From: Drosophila persimilis
Taxonomy: Eukaryota > Arthropoda > Insecta > Diptera > Drosophilidae
Length of the DNA stretch: 64,000 nt
Assembly: GCF_003286085.1 (NCBI RefSeq)
Contig: NW_020825374.1
Span: 186,001-250,000 of the forward strand
Reading direction: 5' to 3'
Below are positions 20,987-31,771 of this stretch, piece after piece (position 1 is the stretch's first letter; every line of letters starts with the position of its first letter). The position numbers and the translations under genes are program-made. The notes under the pieces were generated by a model. The model was not told the DNA's origin. It worked only from the letters and a program-made list of their open reading frames with translations, and ran no database searches.

Positions 20987-22414
20987 TCATACTGACACTT
21001 GGTTGTTTTTGTATGTAGCGCGTACATATACTGCTGCGCCATATGCTCGTTCTGATGTATCTACCAACGTATGGAGTTCTTGTGTAACTGGAATTTTACC
21101 AACGTATATATGCCGGGGAATTTGCATTTTGTTCAATGTTTGTAAGTCGTCCCGGTATTCTTTCCATTCGGTTTGGTGTTGAAATGGTAATTCGTCATCC
21201 CAATCCAGTTTGAGCTCCCAAAGTTGTTGCATGAAGATTTTTGCCTTTACTACCACCGGTGCAAAGAGTCCTAGTGGGTCAAAGATTTGGGCCAGTTCGG
21301 AACATACCACCCGTTTGGTGATGCGTGTAGCCTGGCTTTTCTGTGTTCGTCCACACAATGTATCCTTCTTCGGCATCCAGATGAGACCCAGAGTTTTCAC
21401 GCTGTAGTGCTCTAGTGTCTCTCCTAGTTTTACATCGGTTACAATATTCTCTTTGGGGATTCCTTGGAGAAGTTGCTCATTGTTGGAGCACCACTTGCGC
21501 AATTTGAATCCGGACGGTAGCAATATCTTGTCGAACATGAATTGCCTCTGGAATCGTGTTTGCTCCAGTTAGACAGTCGTCAACATAGAAATCGGTTTTT
21601 AATGTTGTTGATCCGACTGGTAGTTTGTCTTTGTATTGTATTGCCAAATGATCCAGACATTTCGTTGCTAGGAACGGAGCAGCTGTTGTCCCATATTTTA
21701 CTGTTTTCAGGCGATAGTATCTGATCTCTTCGGATGGATTGTTTCTCCAGACTATCATCTGATGGAATTGATCCTCCGGATTCATCCACACTTGCCGGTA
21801 CATCTTTTCTATGTCCGCTGTGAATACGTACTTATGAATTCGTAATCGTAGCAGAATGGACATAAGTTCGCTCTGAACGGTGGGTCCAGCCTGCAGAATG
21901 TCGTTCAAAGATTTCGCGCTTGTTGATTTGCATGATGCATCGAACACTACCCGAAGCTTTGTGGTGGTGCTCTCAGGTTTGAATACACAATGATGTGGAA
22001 TGAAGTAGTACCTTTTGGGAAAATTTGATGCTGGCACAATCTTCATATGTCCTAGCCCTTCATACTCTTCCATGAAGTCCACATAACTCTTCCAAGTTTC
22101 TGTTGAGCTTCGCCGCTCCAACGCTAGGAATCTTTTTGTTGCGGTTTCCAACGACTCCCCCAGGGCTGAAGGGTGTTCGGAAAATGGGAGCTTTACAATA
22201 AAACGGCCGTCTGAAGCTGTCTGAAGATTTTCTACAAATGAGCTTCGCATCGTGCTTCAACTGGAGTGAGTGGTTTGTTTTCCGTCTCTAGATTGTCCAG
22301 AGTCCAGAATCTTTCCATGAGCTCGTTTACTCCCGTTGCAAAAATGGGTGAGGAATTGTGGGCAGATTTGACTTTTCCTGCCACAATCCATCCCAGTTTC
22401 GTGTTTTGTAGCAA
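20987..22414 (-). pseudogene. Family B reverse transcriptase
   Basis: Frames 22414-22232 (LGWIVAGK linker), 22250-21477 (HHCVFKPESTTTKLRVVFD, TADIEKMYRQV motif A, FYVDDCLTGA motif C) and 21538-20987 (GFKLRKWCSN, ELAQIFDPLGLFAPVVVKAK thumb/connection and RNase H start). The catalytic Asp residues of RT are still present, but at least two frameshifts break the protein. Minus strand, between protease and RNase H as in all BEL/Pao elements. Confidence 0.85.
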
Positions 22415-22474
22415 CGGGCCTCCTGTCCTTAGCTGCTGTTGATCTGGTAGCAGCAGCGAGTAGTAATGCTCGGC

Positions 22475-23572
22475 TCAGATTAGCATGTCGATTTTGCCTG
22501 ACTTATGGAAGTTTGGATCTGCCAGTGAGATCTTGCTTGGTACGTTTAAGCTCTCTGAATCGAGTGCCTGAGCTGGTTGATCAGCTATTATCTGTGGTAA
22601 TACGAAGGCTTCAATTCTTTGCGTAAAACCATTGTGAAGGGATTTCATGAGCACATTTACTTGTGCTCTGCTGGTCTTTGATTGACCTCCAATTCCTTCG
22701 ATCCGTAATGTTTTGTCATTTAGTTTGAGTGACAACATTGATTCCATTCGTTCAGAGATCAAGTTTATCTGTGATTCTGAATCTAGCAGTGCTCTGAAAT
22801 TAGCAACCTGCCCGTTGTTGGCTTCTACTGCCACCTTTGCTGTGGCCAGAAGATTGTAGCTATTGTTACTTGCTGCACCAACCGTCGGGCCTCTTGATTC
22901 TATAGCTGCCCCTGATGCTGTTTCCAAATGTAGCATCGTGTTGTGCTTCTTGTCAAACTTGAAGCAGTTTCGACCAGGGCATGCGTTTGTTTTATGATTT
23001 GTTCTAAAACAATTAACGCAAATTTTTTGTTTTTGTACCCAATTTAGTCGTTCTGATGGAGATTTGGAGCGAAATTCTTCGCATCCGTAGAGCCAATGGC
23101 TTGCATTCTTGCAGAATGTGCATAAGGGTGCTCGCGCTCTCCCTGTGTTTGCTGATGCACATGTCGCCTTTTGGCTCTCTCCTTGATGCTGGTGGCTCTT
23201 ACTGGTTCCTAGAACCCGAATTCTTTGCTCCAAGAACTGAAGCATCGTATCCAGCGCCTGAATGTCCTTTGAGCTTCGCAATGATTGCTCATACAAGGCC
23301 TTATTTGTGACATCCAGTTTGTTTCTGATAATGGCAATCAATATCGGATCCCATGTAGATATATTGATGCCCAATCCCTTTAGTGATGCAAGGGATTCTA
23401 TGGTTGTTATATACAACTCTTTTAATGACTTGGGATCGTCATTAATTGTTTGGTGATTGAGGAAGCGGTTCAGTACCGTGCTCGAAACATCTCTGGGATT
23501 GTTGTATGCGTCAACTAGTATTTCCCAAGCGGCTTCATAATTTTCTTCCTTTAGATCGATATGTCGAATCAA
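22475..23572 (-). pseudogene. Family B Gag C-terminus and protease
   Basis: 365 codons: Gag helices (NYEAAWEILVDAYNN, SLKELYITTIESLASLKGL), zinc-knuckle region (CTFCKNASHWLYGC, CVNCFRTNHKTNACPG) and retropepsin (FRALLDSESQINLI). The canonical Asp-Ser-Gly is Asp-Ser-Glu here, an inactivating-looking change. The frame ends at SGKIDMLI with a stop where the BEL motif normally continues IGAD. The middle of the DUF1759 core is missing between this frame and 23602-23853. Confidence 0.8.
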
Positions 23573-23601
23573 TTTTTTCTGCCTCGCCGGTAACGGTGGT
23601 T

Positions 23602-24363
23602 TTAAGATACCACATCTTTTTCACCGTAGGCATGGGTCCATTTTAATAGATCCCCATCAAACTTTGGGATGCTGATGCGTGGAAGCTGCACGTTATCCGT
23701 GTTTGGTGTGGCTGATTTTGCCAATGCTCTTTGGACCTTACTTTCCAGTGTTAGGTAGGATTCCATGTCATATCCTCCATCCACTGGGTCCTCGTATTCC
23801 TCATGAATTGTGAAGTGGACTTCCTGCGCTTGAGTCCATAGTGATTTTATCAAATCACTTGATGTGCGTCCTTCCGCCTCTCAAAGTTGTTTCAGATTGC
23901 GTTTAACGGACTCTACTATGGCCTTTTGTCGGCGACATAGTGAAAGCAGTTTGCTGTAATCCTTCGAGGACTGCTGGATCAGACCGCTTTTTTTTGGAGC
24001 TACCGGAGGATTCTCATGCCTTTCTTTAAAGACTATTTGACGTTCCCCACGAGCACTAGACGTCTGTGATAGCTTATCCATGCATTCGGTAAACATCGTA
24101 ATGTATTGCTTACATAAGTCTTCACGGAATTTTACGTATTCATCCGTTTTGTCTGTATCGCGAAGTTTGGAGTCGTTTTTGTTGAAGCGATTCCACGCAT
24201 TTTCGAGTGCTGATATTTTGGCTTGAAAATAAGAGGCCGTTTGCTTTCGTTCTTGGGAATCTTTTTTAATGTTCCGAATGCACCTCGATATTTCCTCACC
24301 AATCTCTTGCTGCACATCCATTGCCATTGTAGCGGCAGCTTCTGCCTCCATATGTGTATCCAT
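23602..24363 (-). pseudogene. Family B Gag N-terminal parts
   Basis: Frame 24363-23881 (160 codons, start MDTHMEAEAAATMAMDV) is helical and charged, like the N-terminal Gag of roo-type elements. Frame 23853-23602 carries the start of the capsid-like core (LPRISIPKFDGDLLKW) and is then truncated by a deletion of part of DUF1759. A stop separates the two. The ATG at 24363 is the first in-frame Met after the leader and is the likely start. Confidence 0.7.
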
Positions 24364-24488
24364 TCTATTTGTTTGTACTTATTACTTTTGACCCGTTGGG
24401 AGTGTTTTATTTGCTTTGCAGCTGGATACGCTCCGAATCGCAACCGTTGTCGGTCAGAAATGTAATAGTACAGGTGATGTGTTGGATG
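24364..24488 (-). other. Family B leader, left part
   Basis: Untranslated leader upstream of family B gag, interrupted by family A copy A2 after the gaggg target site; it resumes at 31012. Confidence 0.6.
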
Positions 24489-24493
24489 GAGGG
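24489..24493 (+). repeat. Target-site duplication of A2, left
   Basis: gaggg immediately left of the A2 LTR (TGGTTATG). It is repeated at 31007-31011 immediately right of the other LTR. Confidence 0.85.
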
Positions 24494-25104
24494 TGGTTAT
24501 GAATTAGTGGACTGTATAATCGTTTATATCTTGAGCTTATTTATTATTTATTGATTATTTAATATTGGTGGTTATAGTACAATTATATTACAAGAATAGC
24601 GGGGGGTTCGATTCTGCGGCGGTACAAACTATGCGTGCGGGCGGCTTCGTCTCGAAGTTTCTACTGCGGTACAAAGTAAGCGTGCGGGCGGCTTCGTCTA
24701 GAAGTTTCTACTGCGGTACAAAGTAAGCGTGCGGGCGGCTTCGTCTAGAAGTTTCTACTGCGGTACAAAGTAAGCGTGCGGGCGGCTTCGTCTAGAAGTT
24801 TCTACTGCATCAACTCCGCGAAAAGAAGTCGAGCAAAAGGGAATTGAAAGATAACGCGATAAGACTCGACGCGACGGTCTCAATGCAAACCAACGGAACG
24901 CATCGCTGTGTGCGTGTGCAGCGGCGGGTCTGGCCATGCGTGTGAGAACATTATAGCTATGTTCTGGACCCGAGTAAACAACAACACAGCTATGCGCGTA
25001 AAAATAGTTACGTAGGCGGTGTACTACAATCATGAGCGTGTAAATAGGTCAATCGCAATATACATGAACATTGAATTAAAAACTACGAGGCTCATTTCTC
25101 ACCA
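24494..25104 (-). repeat. A2 3' LTR
   Basis: 611 bp, TGGTTATG to TCTCACCA. It contains one divergent basal unit (24623-24669 approx.) and three 47-bp units. It differs from the 5' LTR by exactly one 47-bp unit plus about five substitutions seen by eye. Confidence 0.9.
24623..24810. repeat. 47-bp minisatellite inside family A LTR
   Basis: Units of 47 bp starting gcggtacaaa and ending tttctact: one basal unit with variant bases, then three identical units. The same array has two identical units in the other A-element LTRs (30572 onward, 37090 onward, 43607 onward) and one in A1. Confidence 0.9.
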
Positions 25105-25127
25105 TACCGGCCCCCCTGAACGACTGT
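25105..25127 (-). other. A2 polypurine tract region
   Basis: On the element strand the bases just before the 3' LTR read caggggggccggta, a purine run in the expected place for plus-strand priming. Confidence 0.6.
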
Positions 25128-28100
25128 TCAGAACAAGGGAAGCACAGCAAGTTTGGTAATAGGCCTCTTGTACACTCCTCGGGCGGTTTTGACGGTGACC
25201 ACTCGAACCCTCTCGTCTTGGCCAGGATGAACTTCGGTGATTCGCCCAAGCAGCCACTTGCTAGGCGGTTGATTTGGCTCCTTCAATACCACAAGAGTGT
25301 CCACGGTTATGTCGTTGGACTCCTGCTGCCATTTCGTGCGAGGTTGCAAGCAAGTAAGGTATTCCAGATTCCAACGTTTCCAGAATCCTTGAACCTTGGC
25401 TTGCAGTTGTCTCCAACGCTGCAGTCTGTTAATGTTGACGTCTAACAAGGACGGCTCCGGCACCGACATGTGAGGTTGACCTGTAAGAAAATGAGCGGGG
25501 GTAAGGGGATCCAAGCTGTGATCGCTGGGCGCGCACAGTGGGCGAGAGTTGAGTAACCCTTCAATCTGAGTTAAAATTGTTGAATATTCCTCGAAGGTTA
25601 ACGGTTTGATAGATCGTACGCCTGTTTCCCAAAGACCTCCAAAATGCGGGGCAGATGGCGGAATGAAGTGCCAGTTGATGTCCTGACTCGTCAGAAAATT
25701 AGCAATTTCCTCGTCTTGACTTTGAGATACAGCTATCCGTTGCATCTCCGTTAGTTCCTTTCTGGCTCCATGGAATGTTGTGCCATTGTCCGAGTACAAG
25801 TCGGATATAGGGCCACGTCGAGACCAAAAACGTTTGAAAGCGGCGATAAATGCAGGAGTCGTCAAATCACTGACGAGCTCGATATGAATTGCTTTGGTGG
25901 ACAGACAAACAAAGATGGCAAACCAAGCTTTGCCAAACTTCGGTGTCCGACCTGCTGATGTCTTGATGGTAACTGGTCCAGCGTAATCCAATCCAGAATG
26001 TAGAAAGCAGCGGGTGGGCTGAACGCGAAAGGCGGGAAGATCAGCCATGAGTTGTGTACTCGTTCCTTTGCGCTGGAGGAAGCATATCTTGCAGTTGAAT
26101 ACAATTTTGCGGACTATGTTACGGGCTCCCAGGATCCAATACTTCTGTCTCAACGTGTGAAACATAAATTCGACTCCAGCGTGTAACGATGTGACGTGCT
26201 GGTGCCTAGCTATTAAAACAGCGACTGGTGATTCCTTTGGAAGAAGTATGGGATGTTTTGCGTCATAGGTTGTCATCGAATTTCCAATGCATCCTCCCAC
26301 GAGCAGAATTCCTTGGTCGTCAACAAATGGAGTGTAGTGAATCAACTTGGATTTTTGAGAAAGGGCTTGTCCAGTGCTCAGCTGTCTGTACTCCACTTGG
26401 AAGAACTCCATCTGGACATGTTTGATTACCCTAGAGCGGGCATATTGAAGCTCCCATGACGATAAAAATGATGACAGGCGGTCCTTGCAACGAAGACGAT
26501 GTACGAACCGAAAGCAATAGCTAAGTGTCCGCAAGAGATGTGACCAGGAGGAAGCTTTGTTGATCATACAGTTAAGATCATTTCCTTCAGTGGAAATGTG
26601 TAGATTAACTTGGGGCTTGACCTTTACTTCCATCCGCTCAGCGTCCTCAGTCGACAGTGCGAACTTGGCCTTAGCAGGTGGCCAAGTGCGATGTGATTGG
26701 GAAAGCCACGGTGGTCCATTCCACCACAGTTGATGTTCTACCAGATCCTTTGGTAGAAGTCCGCGTGATGCACAGTCCGCGGGATTATCCTCAGTGCGAA
26801 TGTGTTGCCAGCAGCTACGTGGGCAAGCTTCTAGAATCTCAGCCGTGCGATTACAAACATAAGTGTTCCAAGTCCGTGGGGGTGATGAGAGCCAATGTAG
26901 TACAATTTCGGAGTCTGACCAACACGAAGTACTGGAAATAGGAATAGTTAGAGTTTGCTTAACCAGAGACATCAATTTCGACAGAAGATGGGCGGCATTC
27001 AACTCGAGCCGTGGGATGGAGATAGGTTTGATGGGTGCCACCCGGGGTTTTGCGGCGATCAGTGTTACAGCGTAGTCATTATTGACTCTCACGCGACTGT
27101 AGATGACAGCGGCGTATGCATGAGATAAAGCATCGGCGAATCCATGCAGCTCCGTTGCTTGAAGTGGCGAGGATAGGTAGCGGGGTATGCGACAGCTTTC
27201 CAGTAAATGAACTTCAGCTACAAACTGTTGCCACCGTGCGCATAGCTGCGCGGGTAGTGGTTCGTTCCAGTCGACCGAGCTCAGCCAACTATCTTGAAAG
27301 AGAACCTTTAGAAATACAGTTGTGGGGGCAAGCAACCCCAGTGGATCGTAGATCTTGGCAAGCTCGGACAGCAAAATCCGTTTTGTCAGAACCCCTGTGG
27401 CGTCGGGAATGGTCAACTTGAAGGAAAGCTCGTCCACAGCCGGGTCCCAGCGTATTCCAAGAACCTTGACATATTGAGTTGGGCTATTTCCCTCTAGGGC
27501 TTCAAGTGGATACTCACAAATGTCCTGTGGCAGCGATTTGAGTAGTGACCAACAGTTTGAACTCCATTTTCGAAGTTTAAATTGAGCTTGGCTCAATAGC
27601 AAAATGAATTCATCTTTGAGTGCAATGAGATCGTCGATACTATCGCAACCAGTAGGGATATCATCCACGTACGCGTCTCGTACAAGCACAGCAGCAGCCT
27701 TCGGATACAAATCGGCATGATCTTGCGCGATCTGCTTGAGAACTCGAACAGCCAAGAACGGCGAAGACGCTAAACCATACGTCACGGTCAGCAATCGATA
27801 ATGATCGAGTGTAGCAGTCGCCTCCTTTCGCCAGACAATCCGTTGGTAATGCGTGTGATCTTCTGAAACCAGGATGCCTCTAAACATTTTCTCAATGTCC
27901 GTACAAAACACATAGCGATGCTGACGGAGACGTAGACATACTCCAAGTAAATCCCTTTGAATAGGTGGTCCGATGTGTAGTCGTGAATTAAGTGAAGATC
28001 CATTGCAGTCCTCCCCAGAGCCATCGAATACAACTCGGCATTTCGTGGTGGTGCTATCTGGTTTAAATACTGCGTGGTGTGCTAAGTAATTGTGATTGGC

Positions 28101-30356
28101 GGGACCGTTTTCTACGGTAGTAGAAGGAATCACCTCCATGTGTCCTCGTTGTATATAATCCTCCATAAACTCGACATACTGTTGTTTGAGCGCAGGAAAT
28201 TTTCGAAATTTCCGCTCGAGAGAAGAAAAGCGGCGTAGTGCTTGTGGCAGTGTGGACCCCATCGGAGGGGCAGATTCCTTGAACGGGTATTGGACGATGT
28301 ACACGCCATCGTTTCTGCGGGCGTGCGTATGAACGAAGTGTTGCTCAGCGGGATCACTAGCATCAATGGTAGCGTCACTTGGTTGAACTCGTTCCATGTC
28401 CATGAACGATCGAACCAAAGTGTCCAGATCCTCGTGCGCGTGATGTGCTAGTGCGTGGTTGTGAGCATCACTACTGAGATGGTAGCTGCCTGTAATGACC
28501 CAACCAAAATTAGTATGAAGTGCAATAGGATATTCAGAACCAAACTCTTTGCGTTGTCCAGTGTAAAGGTTCCAAAGCTGATCAGCTCCTAAGATCACGT
28601 CGATTTCGCCTGGTTTACCAAATGTAGGGTCCGCTAAGGGTAGATCACGAATCCTTTTCCACATCGGTGTGTTAGACTCGATCCTCTGGGCTGGAATCGA
28701 GGAGGTTAAAGTTTTCATAATCAGACCTGTTACCACCACTGAGGCCGAGCTTGTGCGGGAGAGCAGCGTGAATGTGGCGCGACCTCTAGTAACCCCAGCA
28801 GGATTTGCGCCTAGACCAACCACTGGTATACGAGCGTGGGTGCGCGGCAAACCAATTCGTTGAATAAATGATTCGGCGACCATCGTTATAGTCGAACCAG
28901 TATCCAACAGTATCCTGCAGGTGGTCTCGTTGCCCCAGGAGTCGACTATAGTGGCCAAAATCGTTGGCAATATGGCCTGACTCTTGGCCAAGAATTTCCT
29001 CTCCAATGTATGATGGCTGACCACGGCAGGATCAGCGTCAGCAGGGAACCTGGACGAGCGGACGGGTGAGTCAGCGGAGTTATTGACATCAGCGGAAGCC
29101 GTGACAGAGCGTATGTCCTCTGGATGAACAAGAGAGTGGTGCCTCAGCTTACACAGACGGCACGTGTTTGTGGAATTACACTCCTTGACTTGATGAGATC
29201 GGCTTAGACAATTGAAGCACAAATTACCATCCCTTGCGAACTTGCGGCGGTCCACAACATCCAGAGCCTTGAATTGAGTGCACGCATAAAGACTGTGTTG
29301 CTCGTGACAATATACACAATCACGAGCAGACGTATTTGGCACATCCACATGATGATAAATTGCACGACGTTTATTCAGCACCGCGTGTGTATCCTGGATT
29401 AGCTTTGGATCTTGACAAGACTCAAGTGCATCGCAACGGGCGAAGACAAAGCCGAACAGGTCATTTATGGTCACATTTTCCTTGCACGATTCACTGGAGG
29501 TGGCCCACGCTTCCTTGCATTCCGGGTCTAACTTTGAGAGCAAGATATGGATTAGCCACACATCGCGGCTGTCGCAGCTCAGCGCATGTAGACCACGTAT
29601 ACTTTCGTCAGCGGTGTCGACTATCTTACGCAACTCGGCGATGTTTGAACCCTTTGCGGTTGGCAACGAAAGAAAGTTTTGAATGAACGAACGAGCAATC
29701 AGTGACTTCTTGTTATAGCGATTTTCGAGCCTCTCCCATGCGTCCTGGTAATTGGCATCCGATACGGGAATATGTTTTATCAGAGACAACGCTTCACCAT
29801 CCAGATAGGATTTCAAATAATGAAACTTTTGGCACTTGGACAGACTACTCTTCTTGTCGACTGAGCCTAAGAACAAGTCACTAAACTGACACCAATCCTC
29901 GTATCTGCCCGAAAACGTCGGAATGCGTATTTTCTCGAACTGCAGCTCTGTGGTTCCCGATGAGTCCCGAATCCTCTCCAGAAGTTGAGTTTGTCCCTCA
30001 AATAAGCGTTCCACAGTGGTCGATAGCAGTAGATTTGAGTTGTCGTGTTCATTCTCGTGACTGCTCCGGTCACGTATGGCTTCAATGAAGATACTATGCG
30101 CACTAAAGAACCTTTTCTCATATTCGGGGATGTCCAAATCCGGATCCACGTATTCATCTTCATCATTATATTGGACCAGCTCTTCAGACAGCTCCATAAA
30201 GCGGTTGAAAGTTGCAACAAGTCGGTCCAACTTGTGCTCTAATGTTTGCACAGAAGTACATGACTGTACAAACTCTTGAGCCTCCGCAGCCACGCGAGTT
30301 AATTGGGATTTGCAGGCCCCACGTTGCTGAATTAGACGATGCACTAGGGCCTTCAT
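25128..30356 (-). CDS. Family A Gag-Pol polyprotein, intact frame
   Basis: 1742 codons without a stop. Domains in order: N-terminal helical Gag; DUF1759 Gag core at about 140-290 (IRIPTFSGRYEDW, FHYLKSYLDGEAL); zinc knuckles at about 347-408; retropepsin with LLDTGS at 484-489; RT at about 740-1000 with DIEKMF and YVDD near 900; RNase H/connection to about 1200; integrase HHCC region near 1440-1465 (KICFLQRKG); integrase core with DYAGPV, IELVSDLT, YSDNGTTF and FIPPSAPHFGGLWE; DUF5641-type tail (VYKRPITKLAVLP). All enzymes needed for cytoplasmic reverse transcription and integration are represented and catalytic residues look normal. Start chosen as the first Met after the PBS and leader. There is no env. 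It could be a recently active copy; expression is not shown by sequence. Confidence 0.9.
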   Translation of the reverse strand: MKALVHRLIQQRGACKSQLTRVAAEAQEFVQSCTSVQTLEHKLDRLVATFNRFMELSEELVQYNDEDEYVDPDLDIPEYEKRFFSAHSIFIEAIRDRSSHENEHDNSNLLLSTTVERLFEGQTQLLERIRDSSGTTELQFEKIRIPTFSGRYEDWCQFSDLFLGSVDKKSSLSKCQKFHYLKSYLDGEALSLIKHIPVSDANYQDAWERLENRYNKKSLIARSFIQNFLSLPTAKGSNIAELRKIVDTADESIRGLHALSCDSRDVWLIHILLSKLDPECKEAWATSSESCKENVTINDLFGFVFARCDALESCQDPKLIQDTHAVLNKRRAIYHHVDVPNTSARDCVYCHEQHSLYACTQFKALDVVDRRKFARDGNLCFNCLSRSHQVKECNSTNTCRLCKLRHHSLVHPEDIRSVTASADVNNSADSPVRSSRFPADADPAVVSHHTLERKFLAKSQAILPTILATIVDSWGNETTCRILLDTGSTITMVAESFIQRIGLPRTHARIPVVGLGANPAGVTRGRATFTLLSRTSSASVVVTGLIMKTLTSSIPAQRIESNTPMWKRIRDLPLADPTFGKPGEIDVILGADQLWNLYTGQRKEFGSEYPIALHTNFGWVITGSYHLSSDAHNHALAHHAHEDLDTLVRSFMDMERVQPSDATIDASDPAEQHFVHTHARRNDGVYIVQYPFKESAPPMGSTLPQALRRFSSLERKFRKFPALKQQYVEFMEDYIQRGHMEVIPSTTVENGPANHNYLAHHAVFKPDSTTTKCRVVFDGSGEDCNGSSLNSRLHIGPPIQRDLLGVCLRLRQHRYVFCTDIEKMFRGILVSEDHTHYQRIVWRKEATATLDHYRLLTVTYGLASSPFLAVRVLKQIAQDHADLYPKAAAVLVRDAYVDDIPTGCDSIDDLIALKDEFILLLSQAQFKLRKWSSNCWSLLKSLPQDICEYPLEALEGNSPTQYVKVLGIRWDPAVDELSFKLTIPDATGVLTKRILLSELAKIYDPLGLLAPTTVFLKVLFQDSWLSSVDWNEPLPAQLCARWQQFVAEVHLLESCRIPRYLSSPLQATELHGFADALSHAYAAVIYSRVRVNNDYAVTLIAAKPRVAPIKPISIPRLELNAAHLLSKLMSLVKQTLTIPISSTSCWSDSEIVLHWLSSPPRTWNTYVCNRTAEILEACPRSCWQHIRTEDNPADCASRGLLPKDLVEHQLWWNGPPWLSQSHRTWPPAKAKFALSTEDAERMEVKVKPQVNLHISTEGNDLNCMINKASSWSHLLRTLSYCFRFVHRLRCKDRLSSFLSSWELQYARSRVIKHVQMEFFQVEYRQLSTGQALSQKSKLIHYTPFVDDQGILLVGGCIGNSMTTYDAKHPILLPKESPVAVLIARHQHVTSLHAGVEFMFHTLRQKYWILGARNIVRKIVFNCKICFLQRKGTSTQLMADLPAFRVQPTRCFLHSGLDYAGPVTIKTSAGRTPKFGKAWFAIFVCLSTKAIHIELVSDLTTPAFIAAFKRFWSRRGPISDLYSDNGTTFHGARKELTEMQRIAVSQSQDEEIANFLTSQDINWHFIPPSAPHFGGLWETGVRSIKPLTFEEYSTILTQIEGLLNSRPLCAPSDHSLDPLTPAHFLTGQPHMSVPEPSLLDVNINRLQRWRQLQAKVQGFWKRWNLEYLTCLQPRTKWQQESNDITVDTLVVLKEPNQPPSKWLLGRITEVHPGQDERVRVVTVKTARGVYKRPITKLAVLPLF

Positions 30357-30414
30357 GGCAAACAGCGGGTAACGGTATCACTCAATATGTATATAAATAA
30401 ACTCAAACGCGGAG

Positions 30415-30432
30415 ATCCGGCTCGAAGGACCA
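30415..30432 (-). other. Family A primer-binding site (tRNA-Tyr type)
   Basis: On the element strand TGGTCCTTCGAGCCGGAT, complementary to the 3' end of insect tRNA-Tyr (ending ATCCGGCTCGAAGGA plus CCA). It lies 10 bp inside the 5' LTR and before gag. Confidence 0.75.
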
Positions 30433-30442
30433 AATTTTGCTA

Positions 30443-31006
30443 TGGTTATGAATTAGTGGACTGTATAATCGTTTATATCTTGAGCTTATTTATTATTTAT
30501 TGGTTATTTAATATTGGTGGTTATAGTACAATTATATTACAAGAATAGCGGGGGGTTCGATTCTGCGGCGGTACAAACTATGCGTGCGGGCGGCTTCGTC
30601 TCGAAGTTTCTACTGCGGTACAAAGTAAGCGTGCGGGCGGCTTCGTCTAGAAGTTTCTACTGCGGTACAAAGTAAGCGTGCGGGCGGCTTCGTCTAGAAG
30701 TTTCTACTGCATCAACTCCGCGAAAAGAAGTCGAGCAAAAGGGAATTGAAAGATCACGCGATAAGACTCGACGCGACGGTCTCAATGCAAACCAACGGAA
30801 CGCATCGCTGTGTGCGTGTGCAGCTGCGGGTCTGGCCATGCGTGTGAGAACATTACAGCTATGTTCTGGACCCGAGTAAACAACAACACAGCTATGCGCG
30901 TAAAAATAGTTACGTAGGCGGTGTACTACAATCATGAGCGTGTAAATAGGTCAATCGCAATATACATGAACATTGAACTAAAAACTACGAGGCTCATTTC
31001 TCACCA
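30443..31006 (-). repeat. A2 5' LTR
   Basis: 564 bp with one basal and two 47-bp units. Near-identical to the 3' LTR apart from one repeat unit and about five substitutions, roughly 0.9 percent. Confidence 0.9.
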
Positions 31007-31011
31007 GAGGG
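31007..31011 (+). repeat. Target-site duplication of A2, right
   Basis: gaggg following TCTCACCA of the A2 5' LTR; matches 24489-24493. Confidence 0.85.
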
Positions 31012-31295
31012 ATTTGTGCTGTTTCCAATCTATGGAACGCACGGAACAACAAAAATTGATTACCTTGGTGGTAATCGAATTCTATAGCTGTTTCTCTGTT
31101 GGCTGATAACCTGAATATGTCAGATTTGCCAAAGTGATACTTATTGGTAGGAGATGCTACCGTAAGTAAATGGCCTGGTGCCAAATTTTTATTGAAGATG
31201 TCCTGTTGACTGCTTCAATCTGATGTCCAGATCGAATCCTTTCACTGTAGCTTGTCTGACAGTTTGAAAGGATGAGCAAGGTCGGGGTCACCAAA
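31012..31295 (-). other. Family B leader and tRNA-Trp-type PBS
   Basis: Right part of the family B leader. At 31281-31293 the element strand reads TGGTGACCCCGAC, matching the complement of the tRNA-Trp 3' end for 13 bases, next to the LTR boundary at 31296. Repeated at 37799-37811 and 44316-44328 in the tandem copies. Confidence 0.7.
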
Positions 31296-31771
31296 TGTTA
31301 ATGTGTGTGTGTGTGTGTAGGAAGCTGGGTTGCATACGGTACATAAACCGTCTACAGTTTGGTCGTCGCAACTAGAACTTGAACCAGTTGGACTGCGGAG
31401 TGGGTATCCTACGATGCGCAAGGGAGGGTCTGAAGACATGGCGACATCCTCTGATGATTGCGATGGAAGATGAGTGACAGGCAGTTATGGTACTGTTTCT
31501 GATACTGATTTTATTGATAAAACTGATTCTTATTTATAGGTAATAAAAGGTACAAAAGTGCTGATTCTGTAAAATATATGTTTTGTGTATTATGGATAAT
31601 TTTAGTGTCTGGTGGGCATTGCGATATTTTTATGGTCACTCACTGCAGTGGCCAGTGTGTTGTTGTGAGGTATTATATTACATGTTAAATAGAACACTGT
31701 GTCACGGTGCCACTGTGTTATGCCGACGGGTATTATAAACTATTACTTAAGCATATTTCTGCAACTGAACA
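31296..31771 (-). repeat. Family B 5' LTR, tandem copy 1
   Basis: 476 bp, TGTTAATG to AACTGAACA. Same ends as 12225-12709. Followed unexpectedly by envelope sequence rather than by flank. Confidence 0.85.

Larger units (their letters stand above)
24494..31006 (-). mobile_element. Family A copy A2, full-length BEL/Pao element
   Basis: 6513 bp, both LTRs present, target duplication gaggg, PBS complementary to the 3' end of tRNA-Tyr, purine-rich tract next to the 3' LTR, and one uninterrupted gag-pol frame. It is inserted in the 5' leader of family B. Everything from 26073 rightwards is included in the first tandem unit and was later copied twice. Confidence 0.9.

Noticed and set aside
24623..24810. 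Regular 47-bp direct repeats resembling a CRISPR array
   Set aside because: Units are contiguous without spacers, lie inside a retrotransposon LTR and vary in number among LTR copies of a eukaryotic genome. It is a minisatellite.
30415..30432. tRNA-like sequence as a tRNA gene fragment
   Set aside because: Only the 18 bases complementary to a tRNA 3' end are present, directly beside an LTR, so it is a primer-binding site.
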